From Candidatus Latescibacterota bacterium (GTDB taxonomy: Bacteria > Latescibacterota > UBA2968): a stretch of DNA of 64,000 nucleotides. The translations under genes and the position numbers were made by a program. The notes beneath the pieces were generated by a model. It made no database searches. It worked only from the letters and a program-made list of their open reading frames with translations, and was not told where the DNA came from. Numbering within the stretch: the first letter of the stretch is position 1; each line of letters begins with the position of its first letter. Positions 8,207 to 15,769 of the stretch are shown piece by piece. Location: contig JAJEDY010000059.1 in NCBI GenBank assembly GCA_022821275.1, positions 62,001-126,000 of the forward strand. The letters run 5' to 3'.

Positions 8207-9553
8207 TCAGGTATAACGCGAATTGCGATATTTTTCGTGGTAAAATTCGGGTAGCAGTTGATCAACGCGCAAAAGGCCCTCCCGGCTCAGAGTGACACTT
8301 TGCGAATCGAAATCCAGCATCTCATAATCTCGGAGTCTTTGATAAGCTTCACCAAATTGGTGCAGAATATTGACACCAAATTTATCCTGAAAATACGCTG
8401 TTTCAATCCGTCCCAGCTTGAGTTGCAAAATCATCTCTCTGATCAGCCGCTCTTCCTTTGTCGGCACAAAAGAGCGATTGATCGGAAGTTGCCCTTTGTC
8501 AATGGTTTCGATATAGGGATCCCAATGCGTCTGGTTTTGAAAATGCATACCACCCACATGAGAAAAAGAAGCCACACCCGTACCGATGAGGTCCGCGCTG
8601 CGCCACAGGGCATCTCGATAGACGAATTTATTCAAGCGACCTTTTTTCACCAGCGTATAAGCACTCGATGTTTCATAGCCCGCTTTGGCGAACTCTTCAA
8701 TCGCATAATTGTGCCACGCGCGCTTGGTAGCCCAATCTGCGACCGGCAAACCTCCTCCATCGCGTATGGCTTTTGAATACGTCGTATTAAACGGCAATTC
8801 CATCTGATAGATAGTAACGCTATCCGCGTCGAGATCAATGGTGCCCTGCACTGTATCTCGCCACGTCTCCCACGATTCCCCAACCATACCGGAGATTAAA
8901 TCCACATTGACCTGTGCAAATTCCTGCGCCTTGACCCAGGGCATAGCCCTGTAAATTTCTTTGCTGACGTGTGCGCGACCATTCTCCCGCAAAATATCGT
9001 CATTTAAGTTCTCCAAACCCAGGCTCAAGCGCGTGACGCCAATTTCCCGAACAGCCTCAACTTTGGATTGTGAAAGCGTACCCGGCTCACACTCAAACGC
9101 CACCTCTTCCGCATCATCCCACGGCATCACAGCCTTGACCCTGTCAACCAGAGCCTTTAAGTGTTTGACACTAATATAAGACGGCGTACCACCGCCAAAA
9201 TAGACAAAGTGCAATTTTCTACCTGCAACACGCGGCAAGGTACTATACGTTTCCACCTCTTTTGCCAAAGCATCTAAATACGTTTGAATTTCAGCACTGT
9301 TGCGATCTGTATAAACCCGAAAATAACAGAACTTGCACCGCTTTCGACAAAATGGAATATGCATGTAAAGGCCCAGAGGTATTTCTCTATCCCCCGAATC
9401 GGATGTGTGCAACATCTCTTCAATCTCTGCTGTGTTTTCATCGCGCCAGAAAGAGTAAGGCGGATAATTGGAAACAAACACGCTTCCAACATCTGTTTCC
9501 TTCCACACTTTACGGGTCGTTGCCGGCTCTGGAATCTGGATTTGCTCGCTCAT
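8207..9553 (-). CDS. Radical SAM protein, HemW/HemN (coproporphyrinogen oxidase-like) family
   Basis: A 448-residue radical SAM enzyme. The 4Fe-4S motif C-x3-C-x2-C appears in LYMHIPFCRKRCKFCYF, the SAM-binding GGGTPS follows, and the C-terminal HemN_C domain includes YEMLDFDSQSVTLSREG. The ATG at 9551-9553 overlaps the preceding stop as ATGA and has a good Shine-Dalgarno (AAAGGCGG), so a longer 485-residue reading starting at 9664 is rejected. HemW-type proteins insert or handle heme. ChuW/HutW relatives of similar length open heme in anaerobic iron uptake, and the nearby TonB receptor makes that an alternative. The N-terminal extension of about 60 residues before the cluster is longer than in HemW. 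Confidence 0.85.
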   Translation of the reverse strand: MSEQIQIPEPATTRKVWKETDVGSVFVSNYPPYSFWRDENTAEIEEMLHTSDSGDREIPLGLYMHIPFCRKRCKFCYFRVYTDRNSAEIQTYLDALAKEVETYSTLPRVAGRKLHFVYFGGGTPSYISVKHLKALVDRVKAVMPWDDAEEVAFECEPGTLSQSKVEAVREIGVTRLSLGLENLNDDILRENGRAHVSKEIYRAMPWVKAQEFAQVNVDLISGMVGESWETWRDTVQGTIDLDADSVTIYQMELPFNTTYSKAIRDGGGLPVADWATKRAWHNYAIEEFAKAGYETSSAYTLVKKGRLNKFVYRDALWRSADLIGTGVASFSHVGGMHFQNQTHWDPYIETIDKGQLPINRSFVPTKEERLIREMILQLKLGRIETAYFQDKFGVNILHQFGEAYQRLRDYEMLDFDSQSVTLSREGLLRVDQLLPEFYHEKYRNSRYT

Positions 9554-10695
9554 TCTTCCGCCTTTCCAAAACAATATAACGTACCATCTGTCGTGCCAAT
9601 AATCAGCCGCTTGCGCGCCACACTCGGCGAGGCGACAAATTCCGATCCGGTTACAAATTCCCAATTGAGTTCACCGGTCTCGAGATTTAATGCCACGAGT
9701 TTTCCATCCATTGTACCTGCAAAAACGCGATCTCCCACCACAACGGGAGACGCTTCAAACCGGGAGCGGGATGTATAGGTCCACAACACATCCCCCGTAT
9801 CGGGATCAAGCGCGTGAACCATCTTGTCGCGTCCCGCAACAATAACCCGCTCTGGGGTCACGGATGGCGATGCGACATAGGGAAATTTCCGCTGTGGATG
9901 TTCGTAGCTCCAGGCAATTTCTTTTGCATTTAAATCAAGGCACAAAATCTGGCTTTCATAAGTTCCCACATAAGCGTGCGTCTGATGAACGGCAGCACTG
10001 GCACCCACATAAGCGCCGAGTTCAATTTGCGATTGCTCTTTTCCACTGGCAATATCGATAACGCGCAAAAGGCCATCACAACCCGCGATCAGCGTATGCG
10101 CTTGTGCGATAGCCGGCATACCGTGAACATAACCATCCGTTTCTATCTTCCACAATAAAGCCCCATCGTCCGACGCGAGGCAGTATAAGAACTGATCATA
10201 AGACCCAAACAGGATGCGCCCCCCGGTTGCATTCGCCGACGAGATAATCTCCCCATCCGTTTGAAATGTCCACACTGCCTTCCCTGTTTGTGCATCAACA
10301 GCGTGAAAAACCCCATTGCCATCGCCGAAATACACGGTTTTTTCAAAAACCAATGGCGATGATTTGATCTCACCCGTAGCCACATACGTCCACTTGAGCA
10401 CACCGCTGTCAAAATCAAAAGCATACAGCTTTTCATCCACCCCGCCCACATACACCGCGTCTTGCCAAATCGCGGCGGTGGATTCAATCCCTATTTCGAC
10501 CTGTGCCGTCCACAACACATCCAGTTCAGCGGACAGGCTGCTATTTGCAACACCCGTAGATTGTGCATCCCCGCGAAATCGGCTCCATTCTTCTGCATGG
10601 ATGGGAATTAAAAATAAAGTCAAAAAAGCAACCACAGATAAACACAGATGAACACAGAGGGTTACATTGTTACCTGTTTCATCATGTATGTGCAT
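9550..10695 (-). CDS. Secreted PQQ-type beta-propeller repeat protein
   Basis: A 381-residue propeller with regular blades: LYAFDFDSGVLKWTYVATG, FHAVDAQTGKAVWTFQTDG, LYCLASDDGALLWKIETDG and VHALDPDTGDVLWTYTS. This is an eight-blade BamB-like pattern. The ATG at 10695 has a Shine-Dalgarno (AAAGG, 5 bases away). The predicted signal peptide (cleavage near IPIHA/EEW) is encoded across an intergenic-type repeat at 10630-10660, which is unusual. The stop overlaps the radical SAM start (ATGA), so the two are translationally coupled; this suggests a shared process. No catalytic residues were recognised. Confidence 0.82.
   Translation of the reverse strand: MHIHDETGNNVTLCVHLCLSVVAFLTLFLIPIHAEEWSRFRGDAQSTGVANSSLSAELDVLWTAQVEIGIESTAAIWQDAVYVGGVDEKLYAFDFDSGVLKWTYVATGEIKSSPLVFEKTVYFGDGNGVFHAVDAQTGKAVWTFQTDGEIISSANATGGRILFGSYDQFLYCLASDDGALLWKIETDGYVHGMPAIAQAHTLIAGCDGLLRVIDIASGKEQSQIELGAYVGASAAVHQTHAYVGTYESQILCLDLNAKEIAWSYEHPQRKFPYVASPSVTPERVIVAGRDKMVHALDPDTGDVLWTYTSRSRFEASPVVVGDRVFAGTMDGKLVALNLETGELNWEFVTGSEFVASPSVARKRLIIGTTDGTLYCFGKAEE
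10630..10660. repeat. ACAGAT-type short repeat, located inside a coding signal peptide
   Basis: Three tandem units of the form A-A-C-A-C-A-G-A-T-G/A, beginning AACCACAGATAAACACAGAT. Near-identical runs occur at 61200-61230 and, inverted and shorter, at 33811-33833; a related run CATCTGCGTCATCTGCGGA lies at 10704-10722. Elsewhere these are intergenic. Here, read on the minus strand, the run encodes the hydrophobic LCVHLCLSVV core of the signal peptide of the downstream propeller gene. Confidence 0.7.
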
Positions 10696-10724
10696 AAAAG
10701 CCTTTCATCTGCGTCATCTGCGGA

Positions 10725-11840
10725 TCAATACACAGATTCGTAAAGGGCGAGAAAATCATCTTCATCCACGGGTCTCGGATTAAAAGTACCCGTCCATTGT
10801 TCGGTTGCATCTCTTGCCAATACCGGGAGGCTGTCGCGCGCTATGCCGAGGTCGCGCAGTTGAAAAGGCAGATTTGCGCATTCTTTAAAAAAAGCGACCT
10901 TCTCAATGAGTTCCGCAACATCGGATTCAAGTCCGCGATAGCGCGTACTTTCGGTTTCTCTATTAAATTGGACGACAGCGGGCAGCATAAGTGCCACAGC
11001 AACGCCATGTACAATACCAAAATGCGCGGTCAATGGATTGGCACACGCATGGGCTGCACCCAACATGGCATTCTCAATAGCCGCGCCAGCGAAGTGCGCG
11101 CCCAAAAGCATTTTGCTCCTCGCCTCGCTATCGGAAGCATCCTTCAGCACACTTTCAAAACTCGATGAAAGCAATAGCCAGGCCTTTTGTGCAAACATCA
11201 TAGAAATAGCATTGCGGCGCGTGCAAACATAACTCTCAATGGCATGTGCGATGGCGTCTATACCCGTTGCTGCTGCGACATTTTTCGGCACACTTTCGGT
11301 CAGAGAAGGATCGAGAATAACACTGCGAAACCGCGCTTTCAGATCGCCACAGGCCATCTTGACATGCGTTTTTGCATCGGAAATAAGCGCGTAAGACTGC
11401 GCTTCGCTCCCCGTGCCCGCAGTCGTTGGAATCCCGATAGAAGGCAACATGGGTTTTGCCGCATGGCCCATACCCAGATAATCTTCCATCTGTCCGCCGT
11501 TGGTCAGGATAAAATTGATCCCTTTGGCGCAATCCATCGCACTGCCCCCACCCATCCCGACGATCAGATCGATATTCCCATGTGCTTTTGCAAACGCAAC
11601 ACCGGCCTCTACATGCGCGGTCGTGGGGTTTTCATCCACGCCGTCAAACACAAAAAAATCCAGGGAAGCGCTTTGAAGTAGCGCAATCGCACGGCCTGTG
11701 AGCTTGGCACTTACAATCCCTGGATCGGTCACAAAAAGAATGCGGTTTCCGCCCAATTCTTTTGATAAATTCCCCAACTGCGCGAGTGTGCCCTCCCCAA
11801 ACACCACGCGCGTAGTAGGACAAAAATCAAATGCTTTCAT
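10725..11840 (-). CDS. Iron-containing alcohol dehydrogenase (group III)
   Basis: A 371-residue NAD(P)-dependent Fe-type alcohol dehydrogenase that interconverts an aldehyde and an alcohol in the cytoplasm. The cofactor segments are VGMGGGSAMDCAKGI and IPTTAGTGSEAQ. The metal ligands lie in TGIDAIAHAIE, LGAAHACANPL and FGIVHGVAVALML. Its length matches the family. It starts 3 bases after the stop of the aldehyde dehydrogenase-like gene, so the pair forms an operon. With the LuxE-like enzyme beyond the inserted ATPase gene, it would complete a route from acid to alcohol. Confidence 0.9.
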   Translation of the reverse strand: MKAFDFCPTTRVVFGEGTLAQLGNLSKELGGNRILFVTDPGIVSAKLTGRAIALLQSASLDFFVFDGVDENPTTAHVEAGVAFAKAHGNIDLIVGMGGGSAMDCAKGINFILTNGGQMEDYLGMGHAAKPMLPSIGIPTTAGTGSEAQSYALISDAKTHVKMACGDLKARFRSVILDPSLTESVPKNVAAATGIDAIAHAIESYVCTRRNAISMMFAQKAWLLLSSSFESVLKDASDSEARSKMLLGAHFAGAAIENAMLGAAHACANPLTAHFGIVHGVAVALMLPAVVQFNRETESTRYRGLESDVAELIEKVAFFKECANLPFQLRDLGIARDSLPVLARDATEQWTGTFNPRPVDEDDFLALYESVY

Positions 11841-11843
11841 CTC

Positions 11844-13268
11844 CTAAGCCTGTTTCGCCCATTGCAGCGCGCGCTGCCGGTACAGGTGCTCGAACAAGTT
11901 GCCCTCGTGTGGTTGATCCCATGATATCTGATGCGTGGGAATCGCACCCACATTGAGTCTTTCCACATGGGGAGAATTGAGCAATTTATCGATAAATACA
12001 CGGTCTTCTGTTATGGCTGTCACCACAAGGCTCGGTCCAATCTTGTCCAGAATTTCCGACTGAGAAACCTCGACCACGCTCGCATATGGGAACAAATATT
12101 CGGTATTTGCAAGAGGATGTTCAAAATCGTCACACCAGACAACTGTGGGATTTAAGAATTTCAACCCATCGATCTCGACCAGCCGATCACCGCGCAATTT
12201 CTCGGTCAGTTCTTCGGCCCCTGGCGTTTTCAGGTTGATATCTATAGCCAGCGAAATTTGATCGGCGAATGCGGGGTTGGTAAATGCCGCGATCTGCGCT
12301 TCTGGATCATCCAGAGGTCTCCCGACGATTTTTGCAAATAGCTCTGCAAGCGCTTCGGCAATCTCCCGACCATGCGCGGGAACCCACACGCCCGACGCAT
12401 TGATACAGGAACGACCGCCATTTGCAGTAATTGAAGCAACCGCAATGTCGAGATAGTCTTCCCAGCGATCTATCACATCTTCGCCAATAATGACCTTACT
12501 CTGCCCAGGCCCGTGAATTTCCACTCGGGGATCGCTCAGCCAGGGCGCGACCGTTGCCCCGCCTCCAAAGAGCATAGAGCGACCGCAGCGAAGCAAAATT
12601 TCAGTGGCACCACCGTGATCTGTGGGATAGAACCCAAACGCCTCTGGCGGGCACCCGGCTTCTATAAACGCCTGTGCAATTCGGAACGGCGTCCAGGGCT
12701 CTTCGCGTCCGGGTTTTAGAACGAGAGGAACTTTGAGCGGTATGGCTGGAACCCACAGGGCGTGTACCCCCGGCGAATTACTCGGCAATATGGCGCCGAG
12801 GGCATCGGCCTGGCAAATATAGCTGAGAGAGCGGCCATCCTGATCGTGCCACCCCTCATCGAGCACAGCGAGATCTAACCCGCGCGTAAGCCCCCCTAAA
12901 ATAGCTTCGATCTCCGTACACACGAGTTGAATTTTTTCCATATTCGCGCGGCAGAGCGCTTCGGGCATTCCCGTTGTGCCAGATACCTGTTTGACATAAT
13001 CATCGGGCGTCTGAATATGGTCACCAATGGGCAAATCAGCCTCTGCAAATAAGCGCGCGGCTTCGCGGGTCATATCCACGAGTTCCGACACACTCAGCCT
13101 GTCGAGCACCCGCTTGTTCGCCGCGGACGCATTTAAGTCCTTAGCGACCAACCCTCGATTTGCCTGACTGACCTGAACGAGCGGCTCGCCAGTTTGAATA
13201 TGCGACACTTCCTGAACGCTCAAACTCGTGTACGGTTCCCCCGCGCGTAAAATGGGTAAGTGAATCAT
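11844..13268 (-). CDS. Aldehyde dehydrogenase-superfamily protein, acyl-CoA reductase/LuxC-like
   Basis: A 474-residue ALDH-fold protein. The cofactor-binding region is AILPSNSPGVHALWVPAIPL, then PLVLKPGREEPWTPFRIAQA, FGGG near residue 230, and the putative catalytic cysteine in TANGGRSCINASGVW (about residue 288). The Glu of classical ALDHs is not clearly placed, and the overall pattern is closer to acyl-CoA or acyl-enzyme reductases (LuxC, EutE) than to NAD-dependent aldehyde oxidation. A Shine-Dalgarno-like GAGGCGAGAT precedes the ATG. Together with the iron alcohol dehydrogenase it would reduce an activated acid to an alcohol. Confidence 0.78.
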   Translation of the reverse strand: MIHLPILRAGEPYTSLSVQEVSHIQTGEPLVQVSQANRGLVAKDLNASAANKRVLDRLSVSELVDMTREAARLFAEADLPIGDHIQTPDDYVKQVSGTTGMPEALCRANMEKIQLVCTEIEAILGGLTRGLDLAVLDEGWHDQDGRSLSYICQADALGAILPSNSPGVHALWVPAIPLKVPLVLKPGREEPWTPFRIAQAFIEAGCPPEAFGFYPTDHGGATEILLRCGRSMLFGGGATVAPWLSDPRVEIHGPGQSKVIIGEDVIDRWEDYLDIAVASITANGGRSCINASGVWVPAHGREIAEALAELFAKIVGRPLDDPEAQIAAFTNPAFADQISLAIDINLKTPGAEELTEKLRGDRLVEIDGLKFLNPTVVWCDDFEHPLANTEYLFPYASVVEVSQSEILDKIGPSLVVTAITEDRVFIDKLLNSPHVERLNVGAIPTHQISWDQPHEGNLFEHLYRQRALQWAKQA

Positions 13269-13420
13269 ATATCTCGCCTCTTTGAAAGACTAATTATCGC
13301 CTCTCTGCAACATTTTGGGAAGGGATTTATAGTCATAAAATTAGGCACAAGTGTGATTTTAAATCGCGTTGTAGAACATAAAAAGTAGCTTTTCACCCAA
13401 ATAAAAGCAAGCGCAATAAT

Positions 13421-13488
13421 GTGAGTATTTTCATATTGACTCTAAAATACTCACGAGTATATTGTGGTTTAGTCTAAAATACTCACGA
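13421..13488. promoter_or_regulatory. Direct and inverted repeats around the DUF4143 gene promoter (likely operator)
   Basis: The word AAAATACTCAC occurs at 13444-13454 and 13476-13486, within a 16-base direct repeat TCTAAAATACTCACGA spaced 32 bases apart. Its exact inverse GTGAGTATTTT lies at 13421-13431, making a palindrome with the first copy. One copy falls in the spacer of the predicted promoter and the other just after its expected start point. That arrangement suggests autorepression, probably by the gene downstream or a small partner. Inference from spacing only. Confidence 0.55.
13436..13463 (+). promoter_or_regulatory. Sigma-70-type promoter for the DUF4143 ATPase gene
   Basis: TTGACT at 13436-13441 and TATATT at 13458-13463 are separated by 16 bases. 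The predicted transcription start is near 13470, about 40 bases before the ATG. The element overlaps the direct repeats described separately. The 13269-13509 interval otherwise holds only the divergent leader of the aldehyde dehydrogenase gene. Confidence 0.5.
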
Positions 13489-13509
13489 CATGCCAGAAAG
13501 GTAATAAGT

Positions 13510-14649
13510 ATGGAACCCCGCTACATCATGGATCATATTGAAGCAGATATCGCAGACAGAATGATATTCATCGGCGGTCCGCGCCAGGTTGGAAAAACAA
13601 CACTCGCAATCTCACTGTTGGGGCAAGGCCAAAATGAATCCTCACCGGCCTATCTGAACTGGGATGTACTGGCCGACCGCGAGGACATTCTGGCGGGAAG
13701 ACTCCCCTCTGGACAGACCCGCGTCATTTTCGATGAAATTCACAAGTACGCGCAGTGGCGAAATCTAATGAAGGGATTATTCGACAAAAACAAGACATCC
13801 GTTTCTTTTATCGTCACTGGTTCAGCACGGCTGGACTACTATCGCAAAGGCGGCGACTCCTTGCAGGGGCGATATCACTACTACCGCCTTCACCCCTTCA
13901 CGCTGATGGAATGCGGACGGGAGTCAGATAACGCGCTCGTGGCACAACTGCTCAGATTTGGCGGTTTTCCGGAGCCTTTTCTCAGGGGGGAGACGCGATT
14001 TCACCGCAGGTGGCTGCGCGAACATTCCGCAAGAGTCATCTATGAAGACCTCCGCGACCTGGAAAATGTGCGAGAGGTATCCATGCTGGACCTGTTGCTG
14101 TCTCACCTGCCCGCTTGCGTGGGATCCCCGCTTTCTGTCAACAGCCTCAGCAAACTCTTACAGGTGGCTTACGAAACTGTCGAACGCTGGCTCGCGATCT
14201 TTGAAAGGCTATACATGTGCTATCGCATCCCACCATTTGGAGCAAAGAGAATCAGAGCTGTACGCAAGGAAAAAAAACTGTATTTCTGGGACTGGTCGCG
14301 CGTAACAGACCACGGTGCCCGGTTTGAAAACCTGGTAGCCGGACACTTGCTTAAGTACTGCCACTATGTCGAAGACACTGAAGGATATGACATGGAATTG
14401 CGCTTCATCCGAGATACCGACAAGCGCGAGGTAGATTTCGTCGTTCTCCGCGATGGATATGCGGAATTTGCCGTCGAGTGTAAAACCGGCGAGCGCGGTA
14501 CTTCTCCCGCATGCAGGTACTTCAGGGAGCGAACAGATATTCCGCGATTCTACCAGGTACATCTGGGCACAAAGGATTTTGGTAACGCAACAACCAATAC
14601 CCGTGTACTGCCATTTTCTACCTTCTGCCAGGAGGTCGGGCTACCCTGA
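13510..14649 (+). CDS. AAA ATPase with C-terminal DUF4143 (nuclease-like) domain
   Basis: A 379-residue protein of the AAA_14/DUF4143 family. Walker A is GGPRQVGKTT (near residue 23) and Walker B RVIFDEIHKY. Sensor-like FIVTGSARLDYYR follows, then a winged-helix stretch (VNSLSKLLQVAYETVERWL) and a C-terminal EVDFVVLRDG-x-AEFAVECKTG that matches a PD-(D/E)xK-like core. The ATG at 13510 is preceded by AAAGG. Function of the family is unsettled; members are scattered accessory genes. It is the only plus-strand gene in the first 19 kb and splits the acid-reduction genes, so it looks inserted. It carries its own promoter and repeats. Confidence 0.85.
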   Translation: MEPRYIMDHIEADIADRMIFIGGPRQVGKTTLAISLLGQGQNESSPAYLNWDVLADREDILAGRLPSGQTRVIFDEIHKYAQWRNLMKGLFDKNKTSVSFIVTGSARLDYYRKGGDSLQGRYHYYRLHPFTLMECGRESDNALVAQLLRFGGFPEPFLRGETRFHRRWLREHSARVIYEDLRDLENVREVSMLDLLLSHLPACVGSPLSVNSLSKLLQVAYETVERWLAIFERLYMCYRIPPFGAKRIRAVRKEKKLYFWDWSRVTDHGARFENLVAGHLLKYCHYVEDTEGYDMELRFIRDTDKREVDFVVLRDGYAEFAVECKTGERGTSPACRYFRERTDIPRFYQVHLGTKDFGNATTNTRVLPFSTFCQEVGLP

Positions 14650-14667
14650 GGAGATAACGCACCTGAT

Positions 14668-15756
14668 TTAATACACCCCTACAACCACGGATTCCTGCAA
14701 TTCGGAGAACAGACCCAGGTTTCTCACGCCATCCCAGGGGTAGGCCTCAATGGGTTTGGCGCGTTCGGCCTCATCGCGTTCGAGAAAGCGGGGCATAAAA
14801 AATTCTTTCGTAAGCGTCGTCAGCATCACGCGCCCGACTTCGTCGTAATCGACTTCTTCATCGGGATTATCTGGATTCACCAGTTCGATAAACGCGCGGG
14901 GCACGGGCGGATAATAGGTAATCGCGTAATTGTCTTCGGGTTCGAACGGCTTGGAATAAGCCAGCCCCATCAGAGTATTGCCGTAGGTAGGAACAAAATC
15001 GATGCCGGGAATCAGCTCTTCTCTCGCAAAGCGATTGAATTGTGCGTTCATCTCTGTACCACCGCAAAAAATGCCACTGATCCCGGCTTTTTGCAGAGAA
15101 ATTTTTTCACACAATTCTTCGAGAAGCTTGGGGGTCGTGAACATACACTTCACATTGTCATTGGCGCGCAAAATCGTGAGTGCCTGATCGATGACATGGG
15201 CTTTGTAGAGTTCCAATTCCTGAAGGGCGCCGCGCTTGATCAACTTGTTGACCCATCGGGGATCGAGATCCACGAGAAAGCAAATCCCACCGCGAATTTG
15301 ACAGAGATATTCGACAGCCAAACGCAATCGCCGGGGACCTGTGGGTCCCAGCATCAACCAGTCCGCACCCTTTGGAAATGTTTCTTCGGAGAGGTGCTCG
15401 CTAAACATCTCATAATCGATCTGAAAATCGTTTTGACTGATCCGATATTTGGGAACCCCTGTTGAGCCACCCGTCTCAAAGACATAAGTCCGCTGTTCCT
15501 CACTCCCCCTCGGGATCCATCGCCGCACGGGGCCACCGCGCAACCACTCGTCCTGGAAATGTCCGAGATATTTCAAATCGCCGTACCCACCGATCTCCCG
15601 CCGCGGATCAAAATCCAGTTCCCCTGCGAATTCCAGCCAAAATGGGCATCCCGTATTGGGATCAAAATGCCACGCGACCATATCTCGCACATGTGCATCG
15701 AGATTGTCCCGTGCTTCTTTGGCCTTATCGACAATAGGTGTTGCCAGAACTTCCAT
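14668..15756 (-). CDS. LuxE/PaaK-like acyl-adenylating enzyme
   Basis: A 362-residue adenylate-forming protein. The ATP loop is VFETGGSTGVPKYR (near residue 88) and the second ANL region includes GIFCGGTEMNAQF and PTYGNTLMGLAY. The C-terminus is short and lacks the full ANL lid domain, as in LuxE acyl-protein synthetases. It probably activates a carboxylic acid for transfer to the LuxC-like reductase encoded beyond the DUF4143 gene. The ATG at 15754-15756 has the Shine-Dalgarno GAGGGG and starts after the upstream propeller's stop; the longer reading from 15834 would overlap that gene and is not preferred. Substrate unknown; aryl acids are plausible given the PaaK-like ligase nearby. Confidence 0.75.
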   Translation of the reverse strand: MEVLATPIVDKAKEARDNLDAHVRDMVAWHFDPNTGCPFWLEFAGELDFDPRREIGGYGDLKYLGHFQDEWLRGGPVRRWIPRGSEEQRTYVFETGGSTGVPKYRISQNDFQIDYEMFSEHLSEETFPKGADWLMLGPTGPRRLRLAVEYLCQIRGGICFLVDLDPRWVNKLIKRGALQELELYKAHVIDQALTILRANDNVKCMFTTPKLLEELCEKISLQKAGISGIFCGGTEMNAQFNRFAREELIPGIDFVPTYGNTLMGLAYSKPFEPEDNYAITYYPPVPRAFIELVNPDNPDEEVDYDEVGRVMLTTLTKEFFMPRFLERDEAERAKPIEAYPWDGVRNLGLFSELQESVVVGVY

Positions 15757-15769
15757 ATTGTGATCCCCT

